A DNA stretch of 64,000 nucleotides, from assembly GCA_030442035.1 (NCBI GenBank), contig JAUJEA010000003.1, positions 248,001 to 312,000 of the forward strand, given 5' to 3'. The translations under genes and the position numbers were made by a program. Under the pieces are notes generated by a model, which saw only the letters and a program-made list of their open reading frames with translations, was not told the origin of the DNA and did not search any database. Below are positions 1-10,600 of the stretch, piece after piece; position 1 is the stretch's first letter; each line of letters starts with the position of its first letter. Source of the DNA: Splendidivirga corallicola. GTDB lineage: Bacteria; Bacteroidota; Bacteroidia; Cytophagales; Cyclobacteriaceae.

Positions 1-38
1 CTTTTTTTGTTTTCAAAATTTGAAAGCCTTCTCAGCAA

Positions 39-1010
39 TTACTGTGACCATTCCGTTGGTTCACGATCCCAACGGTGTTCTTTTAACTCTTGTAGCAGCT
101 CTTCTGAAAGTTCAGGCATATCGCTTGTAGCAATATTGGATCGTACGTGATTTTCTTTTCTCATGCCTGGAATAATGGTTCCCACCTGAGGGTGATGCAG
201 AATAAATTTTAGTGCCATTTCCGGCATACTCATATGTTCCGGGATCAAAGGCCTGAGCTTATCAGCATGTTCTACACTGGATTTAAGATTCTCCGGTACA
301 AAATAGGTAGACCTCCAATCGCCCTCAGGAAATACGGTATCCATACTTAAGTTTCCAGTCAGTGTTCCCTCATCAAAGGGCACACGGGCAATGATCCCGA
401 TATCCAGTTGCTTGCAAAGTGGAAACAATTTATCCTCCGGAGCCTGATCAAAAATATTATAAATGACCTGTACAGAGTCAATCAATCCTGTTTCAAGGGT
501 CTTCAAACAGTTATTCGGTTCCCACCGATTAACACTTATTCCAACTGCTTGAATCTTTCCTTCTTGTTGTAGTTTTTCCATTGCCTTTTTCCATTCATCC
601 ATGTCTGCCCAGCTATCCTCCCAGACATGGAATTGAATAAGATCGATGGTTTCAACGTCAAGGTTTTTTAAACTCTTTTCGGTATATTCAATAATATGGT
701 CAGATGGAAAACAATCCTGAAGGTCAAAATGAGGCTTGGAAGGCCATTGAAAATTTTTAGGAGGAATTTTTGTGGCAGCGTAAAGTTTTTTATGTCGATT
801 TCTCTTTAATAAACCAGCCAGTATTTGCTCGCTTTTTCCACTACCATATCCCCAGGCAGTGTCAAAAAAATTACAGCCAAGTTCTACTGCAATGTCCAAT
901 GATCTTTCACTTTCTTTATCATCGGAACCTGTCCAACCGGCCATTCCCCACATACCATAGCCAATTTCACTTACCTCCCATTGTGTTCTACCAAATCTTC
1001 TAAAATTCAT
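39..1010 (-). CDS. Aldo/keto reductase
   Basis: A 323-residue soluble NAD(P)H-dependent oxidoreductase of the aldo/keto reductase superfamily, expected to reduce aldehydes or ketones in the cytoplasm. The family tetrad is visible: Asp50 and Tyr55 in FFDTAWGYG, Lys81 in AATKIPP and His128 in IQFHVW. Length is normal for the short bacterial TIM-barrel members. The ATG start is directly followed by the usual N-terminal RRFGRT-type strand. The substrate cannot be told from sequence. It is followed by a stretch without a gene and then same-strand genes, so co-transcription is not certain. Confidence 0.93.
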   Translation of the reverse strand: MNFRRFGRTQWEVSEIGYGMWGMAGWTGSDDKESERSLDIAVELGCNFFDTAWGYGSGKSEQILAGLLKRNRHKKLYAATKIPPKNFQWPSKPHFDLQDCFPSDHIIEYTEKSLKNLDVETIDLIQFHVWEDSWADMDEWKKAMEKLQQEGKIQAVGISVNRWEPNNCLKTLETGLIDSVQVIYNIFDQAPEDKLFPLCKQLDIGIIARVPFDEGTLTGNLSMDTVFPEGDWRSTYFVPENLKSSVEHADKLRPLIPEHMSMPEMALKFILHHPQVGTIIPGMRKENHVRSNIATSDMPELSEELLQELKEHRWDREPTEWSQ

Positions 1011-1249
1011 ATGTGTTTAATTTTGTTTATGTATAACCATATGGAATGTTCTAAACGTGCTTCAGCTAAAAATGATCAGTTTTCACACCTACTTTTTACA
1101 GGCATAAGATCTAGCAACAGCACGCAAATATTTCATATCAAAAATTCTAATTTCAATCCTTCCCTCATCTCAATATATATGAAGTTTTTAATTAAAGCCT
1201 CCCCTAATAAGGTCTTTGAAATTTCTGCTTTTGTAAGCCAGTTTACATT

Positions 1250-2137
1250 TTATTTTTCCAGGTCTAAAATACAAATCTCATAGCTGCCATTCCTAAAACC
1301 AGTGAAAGCTATTTGGTTTCCATCAGGTGACCAGGAAGGCTCCGTATCACCATCTTCATTGAAAGTGATCCTAGTTTGATCCCGGCCTTTTTTGCTCATA
1401 ATATACAGCTCCGGCCTTGAGTTTTCCATGGACGTAGCATAAACAATCTTCTCTCCATCCGGTGACCAGGCAGGACAGAAATTGTGCTTAGGCCAGTTGG
1501 TCAGTCGGGTAAGCTTTTTATGCTTAAGCTCTTGAATGTAGATCTCATCATCTTCGCCATTGGAATCTCTTCTGGAAAAGAATAATACGCTTTGATCATC
1601 AGGGGAGAAAGATCCCCAAAGTGATCGGGTCACATCAAAGGTCAATTGTTCCACGTGAGATCCTTCTTTATCGGCTATAAAGAGATTGAAAGTATTTTCA
1701 TTCGTTTTTGCATTGAAAATAATCTTTGAGCCATCATTTGAAAAACGAGGCCATTCTGGTTCATAGTTAAATTTTTCTAAACTGATGGGTTCAATCCTTG
1801 AGTTCTGTAGGATATACATAAAAATACCCTGGGTATCATTTCTGTTTGACTGAAATATAATTGCGTTACCATCCGGATGCCAGGATGGACTTCTGTCATT
1901 GGATTCATGATCGGTCAAATTTTGAAGCGCAGTACCATCCGCGTTCATCATATAAATCTCCCAATTGCCATCTCTATCTGATTCAAAAACAATTTTCGAA
2001 CCATCAGGTGACCAATTGGGATATCGATCCTGAGCAGGATTATTGGTCAGAATTTTTTCCTGAGCCAGGCTGACTACTTGAACTAGCAACAAAAAAGTGC
2101 CAATAAAAGTAATATTGGCCTTGTTGAGAATAATCAT
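1250..2137 (-). CDS. TolB-like PD40 beta-propeller protein, exported
   Basis: About 295 residues from the chosen ATG. A longer reading frame to 2197 exists, but the start at 2137 puts a clean signal peptide (hydrophobic FIGTFLLLVQVVSLAQ) at the N-terminus. The body consists of PD40/WD40-like repeats of the form WSPDGSKIVFESDRDGNWEIY, repeated six or so times, as in TolB C-terminal propellers. Such proteins act in the periplasm or at the outer membrane, usually as binding scaffolds. No TolB N-terminal domain is present, so a role in the Tol-Pal system is not supported. It lies 72 bases after the cytochrome lipoprotein gene and probably shares its transcript. Confidence 0.85.
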   Translation of the reverse strand: MIILNKANITFIGTFLLLVQVVSLAQEKILTNNPAQDRYPNWSPDGSKIVFESDRDGNWEIYMMNADGTALQNLTDHESNDRSPSWHPDGNAIIFQSNRNDTQGIFMYILQNSRIEPISLEKFNYEPEWPRFSNDGSKIIFNAKTNENTFNLFIADKEGSHVEQLTFDVTRSLWGSFSPDDQSVLFFSRRDSNGEDDEIYIQELKHKKLTRLTNWPKHNFCPAWSPDGEKIVYATSMENSRPELYIMSKKGRDQTRITFNEDGDTEPSWSPDGNQIAFTGFRNGSYEICILDLEK

Positions 2138-2209
2138 TTTCCAATTGATTTTGACTGCAAAGCACTCAATGAATCTAAAAGTTCTTTTGCCAAACACTTT
2201 TCATCCCAA

Positions 2210-4828
2210 TCATTGAAACAATTCATGTTCCTTATTCCCTCCTGAGATCAGGTAAGCCATCAGATCCAGAAGTTCCTCCTCATTCAATCTATTAATCAGT
2301 GCCGGAGGCATGGGAGAACTGGTAGCATTTTCTTTTTTGCTTACCTCTTTTTTGTCAATAACTGTTAGTGCGTTTCTACTAAACGGATTTACAGATACTG
2401 TATAAGTGCTGTCAGTTTCGTCAAAAAGTCTTCCAATTATTATTTTATTATCTACCAAGGTGAACTTAAGATTCGAGTATTGATCGGAGATCACTTTTTC
2501 CGGCGTAATAATAGCTTCGGCTATGTCCAAAACAGAAAACCTGGTCCCCAAATTTGTCAAATCCGGGCCAATACTACCTCCTTCAGTGTTCATGGCATGG
2601 CAAGTTTGACACAAAACAGCCTGGTACATATTCTCACCTCTTTCATAATCCCTCGCCTCGGTCAGCTTAGCATCGGCTAAAGCCACAACTTCCTCAACCT
2701 TCCAGTTTCTTCCTGGTCCCTTGGGTTGTTCGATTGTTTTTTGATCAATATTCTCAGGAAAAGATTCAGCCGAAATTCCATCCAGGTATTGACGTTCTTC
2801 ATCAGGAACATTCCGCAAGGCATTTTGCCTGATATTTTCAATATATCCCTTATAGCTTCTTCCACCGCTTTTTCGAAAGGCTCTGGCAAACCATTGAAAA
2901 TATCGTTGTCTCTGATTCGCTGTCCAATGGGATTTAATATTACTTAAACTCCAGGCAATGGAAATATTTCTTTCCTCAGGCCTGTTTTTGGCCAGTTCCT
3001 GTATGTCTCCTCCGTATTGTTCGGAACGGTTAGCCACTTCACTTGAAATGTATTCATCCTCACTATAAGCATAGGTAGAATCTTCCAGTAACTTCAAGCC
3101 ATTTTCAATGGCAGGGGCTGCATCTAATTTAGCAAGCAAAGCGCATAACTCCTGATTCAGATCTTTGCTATTTGCAGAGAGTGCCGGCTGCATTTGAGCA
3201 ATGACATCTTGCTTCAATTCGCCCGAAACATCTCCCCATCGTATGGACATGAGATCATAAACCCTGATCAGATCTATTTGTTGTGATTCCGAAAGCTCTG
3301 TAGCGTTTATTTCAGAAAGTAATGCATATGTCTTTTCTTTGGTATCTCCCGGTTCCGTTACATTTCTGACAAGTGCCAGTGCAACATAGATTTTCCTTAA
3401 CGGATCGGTTTCTGTGAAAAGTTTACTTTTCCAGTTATTAACAGGTTGATGCTCCAGAGCGATCCTGGCAGCATAGCGAACAAATCGATCTTCATGAGAT
3501 AGATATGACCAGAGTTCATCAATGTCAATTTCATTCTTATTGAGCGTTGTCTCAATTTTTTTTCTGATTTCAAAGGCATCATTTGAAATATTGTCATTAG
3601 CCTCTTTGGCAATGCTTTCTTGCCCGGTATAACTCAGTTTATAAAGACCGGATTGTAAACGTCGCCCACCGGTTAAGAAGTACAAGGCACCATCCTTTCC
3701 AGCCACACCATCGGTCAACGGAAGTGGGATTCCTGACAGAAATTCTTCTTTTTCACCGGTATAGCTGCTGCCACTTTTTGAAAGATTTACGAAATACATG
3801 GTGCCAAAACTCCAATCAAATAAGAGAAGCCCATCCTTATACTTTGCCGGAAATGCCAGATCTCTGGTTGGGACAACTCCTGTTGGAGAGCCTTGTCCGA
3901 TGTTAACCACTCCCGGAAGATTGTCAGGGTAATAAGCAGGCCATTTCCCTGAGCCGGTTCGCCATCCAAATTCTCCACCACCTATTACATGGCACAATCT
4001 AATTGGTCTGTACCAGGGCATGCCCATATCCCATTCCATATCCGAATCAAAAACAAATAATTCCTGATCATCATTGAATGCCATGTCATAGGGATTTCTA
4101 AAGCCAACACTGTATAATTCCCATTCCGCACCGGAAGAATCAGTTCTGGCAATCCATCCGCCAGGTGCACGTATGTGGGCAGCATGGCCATTCGGATCTT
4201 TCATTTGGGAGAAAAGATTATCTTCAGCCCATATCATCGGGACTAATGATTTATCAAATTCTGGCAATTCGGTATGATTTCCTGCTACTAGATAGAGGTA
4301 CTTTTGGTCGGGAGATAACACGATGCTATGAGGGCCATGCTCACCGGAGCCTTGAAGTGGTTTTAATAAATTAACATGATCAAGTTCTCCATCACCATCG
4401 GAATCAGTCACCCTATAAAGCCCGCTTCCATTTCCTTCAACTCCTTCATGACTGTTAACAACCACATACAGACTGTTAAATGCCCAAAGTAAGCCTTGAG
4501 CATGTCCCAGGTTAATGTCCAATTTCTCAACTGACATTTGATCATTTTCACCAATCTCAATCCTATACAGCGCCCCATATTGATCAGACACAATCAATCT
4601 GCCTTTAGGATCAACAGCCATAGATACCCAGGAGCCCATGCCTTCTTCCGAAGGAGAATACAATTTTTTGAGCTCAAAGTCTTTTGGGTGCCAGATGTTC
4701 AACTCCTCATTAAAGGTCCTTGAATCATCCGGAGCTTTTGAGGTTTCGCATGAACTAATGAGACTTATTAAAATGAATGACAGAACGAAATACTTGGAGG
4801 TCAATAGCAGGGAGTGAACTATTCGCAT
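2210..4828 (-). CDS. Lipoprotein cytochrome c with dehydrogenase-type propeller and HEAT-like region
   Basis: About 872 residues, beginning at an ATG that gives a lipoprotein signal (lipobox LISSC, Cys27). Residues about 50-400 resemble the sorbosone-dehydrogenase/soluble glucose dehydrogenase type propeller (phrases such as GFRNPYDMAF). The middle is helical and HEAT-like, and the C-terminus has a haem motif CQTCH at 740-744 with a possible axial Met in SSPMPP. This order is known from putative membrane-bound dehydrogenases with a C-terminal haem-binding domain in Planctomycetes and Bacteroidota. It probably sits on an outer or periplasmic membrane face and oxidises a sugar-like substrate. 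The substrate and the PQQ dependence are inference. Confidence 0.85.
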   Translation of the reverse strand: MRIVHSLLLTSKYFVLSFILISLISSCETSKAPDDSRTFNEELNIWHPKDFELKKLYSPSEEGMGSWVSMAVDPKGRLIVSDQYGALYRIEIGENDQMSVEKLDINLGHAQGLLWAFNSLYVVVNSHEGVEGNGSGLYRVTDSDGDGELDHVNLLKPLQGSGEHGPHSIVLSPDQKYLYLVAGNHTELPEFDKSLVPMIWAEDNLFSQMKDPNGHAAHIRAPGGWIARTDSSGAEWELYSVGFRNPYDMAFNDDQELFVFDSDMEWDMGMPWYRPIRLCHVIGGGEFGWRTGSGKWPAYYPDNLPGVVNIGQGSPTGVVPTRDLAFPAKYKDGLLLFDWSFGTMYFVNLSKSGSSYTGEKEEFLSGIPLPLTDGVAGKDGALYFLTGGRRLQSGLYKLSYTGQESIAKEANDNISNDAFEIRKKIETTLNKNEIDIDELWSYLSHEDRFVRYAARIALEHQPVNNWKSKLFTETDPLRKIYVALALVRNVTEPGDTKEKTYALLSEINATELSESQQIDLIRVYDLMSIRWGDVSGELKQDVIAQMQPALSANSKDLNQELCALLAKLDAAPAIENGLKLLEDSTYAYSEDEYISSEVANRSEQYGGDIQELAKNRPEERNISIAWSLSNIKSHWTANQRQRYFQWFARAFRKSGGRSYKGYIENIRQNALRNVPDEERQYLDGISAESFPENIDQKTIEQPKGPGRNWKVEEVVALADAKLTEARDYERGENMYQAVLCQTCHAMNTEGGSIGPDLTNLGTRFSVLDIAEAIITPEKVISDQYSNLKFTLVDNKIIIGRLFDETDSTYTVSVNPFSRNALTVIDKKEVSKKENATSSPMPPALINRLNEEELLDLMAYLISGGNKEHELFQ

Positions 4829-4979
4829 GTTAACAATAGAATTATGGATAAAAATAAGTGACATTGAATATCAGTATTTTTCTTCATATTTCTATTATTC
4901 CGAAGGTAATTATCATGATTATCTTGCTTATTTTCATTGTCGAGTTTCCAGGCTTAACGGATACTATTCTAATTCCGAA

Positions 4980-5345
4980 CTAACCACTGGAAATCATCCA
5001 TTCATCCTTTAGACTATCCCTTTGCATTTCCAATTGTCTGATTTTCTCCTGCGGATTAATACTATATATTGACTTTGTGTCAATTTCAGTCTTTTCAGAC
5101 AGGGAATTGTAGCTAAAAGAAGAAGGATCTACGGAAATTGAATCTTTCGATTTGTTTCTTATGAATACTTCAAATTCATACAGGTCATATTGATGTTTGG
5201 TGTAATGCATGCTTACTTCATGGCTAATACTCCCTTTAGTAAAATCATCTAATGGAATTAATTTTGGAAGAGGAGTTTTTGCCATATGGTGTGCAGTACA
5301 ACTTGCCAGCATTAAAGGGATATAGATGAGAATCCATTTTTTCAT
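4980..5345 (-). CDS. Small putative lipoprotein, unknown function
   Basis: 121 residues. The start at 5345 was chosen over the longer frame to 5429 because it gives a lipoprotein signal (MKKWILIYIPLMLASC, Cys16). The mature part has a short beta-rich segment (EFEVFIRNKSKDSISVDPSS) that reads like an Ig-like or extracellular domain, then a charged helix starting PQEKIRQLEMQRDSLKDE that ends abruptly. The ending inside a coiled-coil-like helix suggests that the protein may be shortened at its C-terminus. Not assigned to a family. It lies upstream of the cytochrome gene on the same strand with a gap of about 150 bases. Confidence 0.65.
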   Translation of the reverse strand: MKKWILIYIPLMLASCTAHHMAKTPLPKLIPLDDFTKGSISHEVSMHYTKHQYDLYEFEVFIRNKSKDSISVDPSSFSYNSLSEKTEIDTKSIYSINPQEKIRQLEMQRDSLKDEWMISSG

Positions 5346-5775
5346 GTCAATTTGATTTCTTAAATGTTTAGATGATTTTTTTAATGAGCTAATTGATTTA
5401 TGACATGCTGGTGGCCAGACATACCACATGCTTTATTACTCAAATACCGCAAACAAAGTGCCCAAATTTTCTGTGAGACAACCAATACTTTTCCGGAAAG
5501 TGTACTCAATAAAATATTGATCAAACCAACCTTTAAAAATTAAATAAAACCCGAAAAATACGTATAATGAAATTTGGCTTTGCCAATCTAGCTTATAACA
5601 ACAAAAAAGAAGGTTTAGAGACAAATTGGCTTTGGAAGCCCCTACCTGAATTTTATGCTTCACAGATAATTATTTCACACCAATCGCATTGATAATTCTT
5701 AAGAATTTCTTAATATCGATCCCTTTTATCGAAAAAACCGACAATCTAAATTTGTAGCAGGACTTGTGTCATACT
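5346..5775. other. Intergenic region between divergent genes
   Basis: Roughly 430 bases between the small lipoprotein gene and the sigma factor gene. A 75-codon frame on the minus strand (5436-5663) has no recognisable features and is not annotated. Near the plus-strand gene, TAAATTTG at 5747-5754 matches the Bacteroidota -7 element TAnnTTTG, although no good -33 TTG is visible at the usual distance. No terminator-like hairpin was found. Confidence 0.5.
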
Positions 5776-6354
5776 GTGAATAAACTATCCCAAATACCGG
5801 ACCTGACGCTGTTGGAGCAGATCAAAAAGGACAACAAAATTGCCTTTGGGGAGTTGTATAATCGCTATTGGGAAGAGCTTGTAATTTTTGCCTTAAAACA
5901 TTTGCATGACAGAGAAGCTGCTAAGGATATTGTTCAGGAAGTTTTTTGCAAAGTTTGGGGCAACCGCCAGAAATTAGAAGTTTCCAAACTGAGGGCTTAT
6001 CTTTTTAGGGCAGTTAAAAACGGGGTTATTGATCACGTTAAAGCTAGCCCGTTGAAAACTTGCGATGAGTATTTTTTGTCTAATCAGCGATCAATCAATT
6101 ACGTGGAAGAGGCCATAAACTTCAACGAAACAAGTCAAAAACTTAAAACACTTGTTGAAGGATTGCCGAGTAGGAGCAGAGAAGTGTTTTATTTAAGTCG
6201 TTATGCCCATCTTTCTAACGACGATATTGCCAATAAACTAAGTATGTCTAAAAGCACAGTGGAATGGCACATATCCAAAGCGCTTAAAAGAATACGCCTT
6301 TCCTTGCCAGAAGTGCACTTTACAACCTGGATTATATCCATGCTATTTTATTAA
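5776..6354 (+). CDS. ECF sigma-70 factor, FecI type
   Basis: About 192 residues. Sigma region 2 is visible around DIVQEVFCKVW and region 4 around SNDDIANKLSMSKSTVEWHISKAL, with the hydrophobic C-terminal tail common in Bacteroidota FecI-like sigma factors. The first candidate start is TTG at 5764, but a GTG at 5776 is preferred. The -7 element at 5747-5754 predicts transcription starting near 5760, which leaves almost no leader for the TTG. The factor should direct polymerase to the adjacent susC-type promoter once released by the FecR-like protein encoded next. The four genes from here to 12307 form one trans-envelope signalling and uptake unit. Confidence 0.92.
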   Translation: MNKLSQIPDLTLLEQIKKDNKIAFGELYNRYWEELVIFALKHLHDREAAKDIVQEVFCKVWGNRQKLEVSKLRAYLFRAVKNGVIDHVKASPLKTCDEYFLSNQRSINYVEEAINFNETSQKLKTLVEGLPSRSREVFYLSRYAHLSNDDIANKLSMSKSTVEWHISKALKRIRLSLPEVHFTTWIISMLFY

Positions 6355-6445
6355 CAAAACGTTATCCAGATTACCAAACTGTAAAGGTTACATTTTTTTT
6401 TGATCCGGAGCCCAAGTGATAGTCCGTTTTTCAGTCTATTAATAA

Positions 6446-7459
6446 ATGCCAGGTCACATGACTAAAGAGGAATTATTACGTATTCTTGAAAAGTACCGCA
6501 ATGGAACAGCCTCCCCGGAGGAGAAAGAAATTTCTAATCGTTTTCTGGCCAATCGAGAGAAACACTGGATAGATGATTGGTCTGATATGGAGGCATCGGA
6601 AAAAGACAAAATGAGGGTTGAGATGTTTGAGTCGATCCTTAAAAAGGTGGAAGTTCAAACAGGAATGGTTAAAAGGCCAAAGAGAGCAATTTGGCATGTC
6701 GCTGCAATGTTTGCGCTTTTCATGGGAATAGCCTGGTTTTTTGTTAGTAACGACGCTCAGCAGCCATCCCAGGTTAGTTACATTACGAAAATCGCTGCAA
6801 GAGGACAAAAGCTCACGGTTACTTTAAGTGATGGATCAATGGTCAAGCTCAATTCCGAAAGTTCCATCACTTTTCCGGAGAGTTTTGCAGATGCTGATAC
6901 CAGAACCATCCAATTAGTGGGTGAGGCCTTCTTTGAGGTAACAAGGGATGAGGCCAAACCATTTAAAATCTCTACGGATAGCTTAATCACAACTGTTCTG
7001 GGTACAAGTTTCAACGTTCGGGCCTATCCGGAAGATGTGTCCATCTCGGTTACGGTAGCTACAGGAAAAGTTCTGATTCAACCCAGAAACCCGAAGGAAG
7101 ATGAGAGATCTCAAAGGAGCCATGCGATTTTAACTCCGGGCCAACAAGGTCTTTTCAATAAGCAATCAGCATCAATTACAAAATCAACGGTAGATCCGGA
7201 TAAATACCTGGCGTGGAGACATAACCTCATCCGCTTTGACCGGATACCTTTGTCCGAGGCTGTTGAAATACTGGAAAGGTGGTATGATGTGGAAATTGAA
7301 CTCGAGAACGAGATAGGCCGGACCTGTTTGATCGAAGGTAGTTACCAAAACGAAAGCCTCGCAAACGTGCTGGAAAGTATGCAGTTCGCCGGAAGACTGG
7401 AGTACGAATTTGTAAATAAAAGAAAAATAAAAATATCCGGAAACGCTTGTAATAACTAA
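6446..7459 (+). CDS. FecR-type anti-sigma factor
   Basis: 337 residues. A cytoplasmic N-terminal part (about 1-73) is followed by one membrane segment (about 74-95, AMFALFMGIAWFFV). Then comes the periplasmic FecR domain, recognisable by LSDGSMVKLNSESSITFP and GEAFFEVTRDEAKPF, and a C-terminal DUF4974 region (about 265-330), which in this phylum contacts the STN domain of the cognate SusC-type receptor. Two ATG starts, 6446 and 6458, are possible; the second has an AGGT a few bases upstream. It sits 91 bases after the sigma gene and before the STN-bearing receptor, as expected for a regulator relaying substrate binding outside to the sigma factor inside. Confidence 0.94.
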   Translation: MPGHMTKEELLRILEKYRNGTASPEEKEISNRFLANREKHWIDDWSDMEASEKDKMRVEMFESILKKVEVQTGMVKRPKRAIWHVAAMFALFMGIAWFFVSNDAQQPSQVSYITKIAARGQKLTVTLSDGSMVKLNSESSITFPESFADADTRTIQLVGEAFFEVTRDEAKPFKISTDSLITTVLGTSFNVRAYPEDVSISVTVATGKVLIQPRNPKEDERSQRSHAILTPGQQGLFNKQSASITKSTVDPDKYLAWRHNLIRFDRIPLSEAVEILERWYDVEIELENEIGRTCLIEGSYQNESLANVLESMQFAGRLEYEFVNKRKIKISGNACNN

Positions 7460-7525
7460 TGCCTATGAGAGAATAACAATGATATAAAAACCCTTTTGTC
7501 ACTATAAGATAGAGATAAAAGAAGA

Positions 7526-7562
7526 CAGCCTTACAAGACTTTGGCGAGTGCTGCAAAGGCTG
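7526..7562 (+). promoter_or_regulatory. Stem-loop in the susC leader
   Basis: CAGCCTT at 7526-7532 pairs perfectly with AAGGCTG at 7556-7562 around a 23-base loop, about 40 bases before the SusC-type start codon. It has no T tract, so it is not a normal terminator. It could stabilise the long message or mark an RNA processing site. Confidence 0.35.
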
Positions 7563-7603
7563 CCTGAGCTTAATTATTAAATAAAAAAACCTATCTCAAA
7601 GAT

Positions 7604-10600
7604 ATGAAATTAGAATTATTAAAAACTATTATGTTTGCCTCAAAAGGTGCATGCTACATATTCATCCTTCAGTTGCTGGGGCTACAGCTGGCAATAGCTG
7701 ATGGCGTTGATGCCCAGAACCTGGATGAGACAAAAGTCACTATCCAAATGCGACAAGTCACACTTGATGAAGTTTTTGGTGAAATAGAAAATCAAACCAA
7801 CTTCAGCTTTGTGAAGATCATAGACAAAAAATTAAGTCAAGCGCATGTCGATGTTGTATTCGTTGATACTTCCTTACGAAGCGTATTGGAATACTTAGCC
7901 GAGAATTCCGGACTGGAATTCAAGCGAATTAATGAAACCATATCGGTAAGATCTACCAATAAGAAAAGGAGGGCTAAAGAAGTTATTATAGAAGTAGACC
8001 GAACCATCCAGGGAAAAGTAACAGATTCTGATTCCGGAGAACCACTAATCGGAGCGACTGTACAAGTAAAGGGGACCGATATTGGAACTATTACGGACGT
8101 TGAGGGGAATTTCATATTGTCTGTACCGGACGATATTGAAACCCTGGTTGTGTCCTACATTGGTTTCAAATCGATGGAAGTAGCCATAGGTGATCGAGTT
8201 AATTTTAATATTTCCCTGGAAGCCGATGTATCGGCCTTGGAAGAGGTTATAGTAGTGGGTTATGGTACTCAGGAAAAAGGAGACGTGACCGGAGCCATCG
8301 AAAAAGTGGATTTTGAAGACGTTGAGAAATCAGGCTTCAATAGTATTGATCAAATCCTTCAGGGAAGAACTACAGGTCTACAGATTTCCAATGTATCGGG
8401 TAACCCTGGCAGTGGGCAGCAAATCAATATTAGGGGTGTTTCCTCTATTCAAGGTTCAACGGAACCCTTAATTGTTATTGATGGAATCCCTGTAAATAAT
8501 GCAGATCCCAGTGCCTTGAATGGCCCATTGGGCTCCGTGAATACCCAAAGTCCGCTATCATTAATAAACACTAATGACATTGAAACCATTGAAGTTTTAA
8601 AAGATGCTTCAGCAGCAGCGATTTATGGATCAAGAGCTACAAATGGTGTTCTACTGATCACAACTAAAAGTGGTCAAAAAGGAAAAACAAGAGTCAGTTT
8701 AAATGCCTACACAGGATTTCAAGATCAGCCAATTGAAATCAAAACGACCGATGTCGATACCTGGTATCAGATCAATAATGAAGCAAGAGCCAATGCAAAT
8801 ACGCAACTGGGTTTGTCGGCGGGGGACCCGGGTTTCCTGGAGCCCCTTGTCAATCCGGCTGTACAAACTACCGATTGGATTGGTGCAATTACCAGAGAAT
8901 CTGCTAGTATTTCTGACATCAATGTGTCTCTCTCATCAGGAAATGATAAAACTACTATATTTGGTTCTGTTGGGTATTTTAATCAGGAGGGTTGGTACCT
9001 CACACAAAGGTTTCAACGATATACCTCCAAGCTAAAAATTGATCACAGCATTTCTTCGAATGCTAAAGTGGGACTAAATTTCCTGGGTTCTCATGGGATT
9101 AATAACAAGGTGTCTACGCATGAAGGAGGGACGAGATTATTAGAAAGAGCATTAGAACAACGTCCCGGAGATCCTATTTTTCTGGATGATGGCAGTTACA
9201 ATATAGGAGGATCTGCAACACTTACGCGCCACAATGGATTTCAGGTACTACAGGAAAACGATTCTGAATATAAAACCTACAGGGGAATTCTAAATGCTTA
9301 TGCTCAAATCGGCTTTTTGAAGGGGTTTACTTACAAAATTTCTGCGAGTACGGACTTAGGTTTTTTCAATGACTATCTATACAGGTCACCCAATTCTATC
9401 CGTGCCAGGTCAGTTGGTGGTGAAGTCCATGAATCCAGAAACTTCTCAACGAATTTTCTTCTGGACAATCAACTCACCTACACCGGGACTTCCGGGGATC
9501 TATCTTATGATGTTACTTTCGTACATTCCTATCAAAAATTTACTTTAGATAGAAATTATGTACGTGGCATCGGATTACCTTCCAGTTCATTCACAAGAAT
9601 TTCTGCTGCCACTCAATTATTAAACACCAATTTTGGAGTTACGGCGCTTAGAGGGAGTGGTAAATCAGAAAATGCTCTTGAGTCATATATTGGAAGGGTT
9701 CAACTCAAATTTAAGGATCGTTATTTATTCAGTGCCTCTCTAAGAAATGATGGTTCATCGAGGTTATCCGAAGACAATCGATATGGTGTGTTCCCTTCTG
9801 TCTCGGTTGGTTGGAGAATTACGGAAGAACCATTCATCCAAAGTGATCTGCTTAGTAATTTGAAACTTAGAGTTTCTTACGGTCTTACAGGAAACCTGGA
9901 AGCAGTTAGTGATTTTGCATCTTTAGCATTGACCGCAGGCGGAGCGAACTACGACAACGAAAATGGTATTATCGTTGCGCAGCAAGGCAATTCAGATCTG
10001 CAGTGGGAAACAGCCAGCCAATTCGATATTGGATTCGATGCTGATTTCCTGGATGGCCGCTTCGGTCTGACACTCGATTATTTCCAACAAGTAACCGATG
10101 ACCTTTTGTTTGACAGACCGATTAGGGCTACCTCTGGTTTCAGCACGATTACGGAAAATGTTGGTTCAATGAAAAATTCAGGTTTGGAAATATCAATTGG
10201 TGCTGAAGCCGTTAAAACGAAGGATTTCAGCTGGTCTATTGATCTCAACACCTCCTTTGTTTCCAATAAAATTACATCGCTTAACGAAGGTGTGGATCAG
10301 ATCATTGTTGGTGATCATGTGCTAAAAGTAGGAGAAGCCATTGGTTCGTTTTTCCTTATTCGACAGGTAGGAATCTATCAGTCCGACAGTGAGGTTCCCG
10401 AAGCCCTGTTCGCTAATGGAATCCGGGCTGGTGACGTTCGTTTTGAAGATTTAAATGGAGATGGTAATATCAACGCAGATGATAGACAAGTAGCCGGCAG
10501 TGCACTTCCTGATTTTTATGGAGGCATTACCAATACATTCCATTATAAGAATTTTGATCTAAGTATTTTCATGCCCTTTTCAGTGGGCAATGAGTTGTAC

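Noticed and set aside
981-1283. 100-codon plus-strand frame between two minus-strand genes
   Set aside because: Overlaps two real genes at its ends and has no recognisable features.
5436-5663. 75-codon minus-strand frame upstream of the sigma factor
   Set aside because: No domain, no ribosome binding site, and low-complexity hydrophobic composition expected from AT-rich non-coding DNA.
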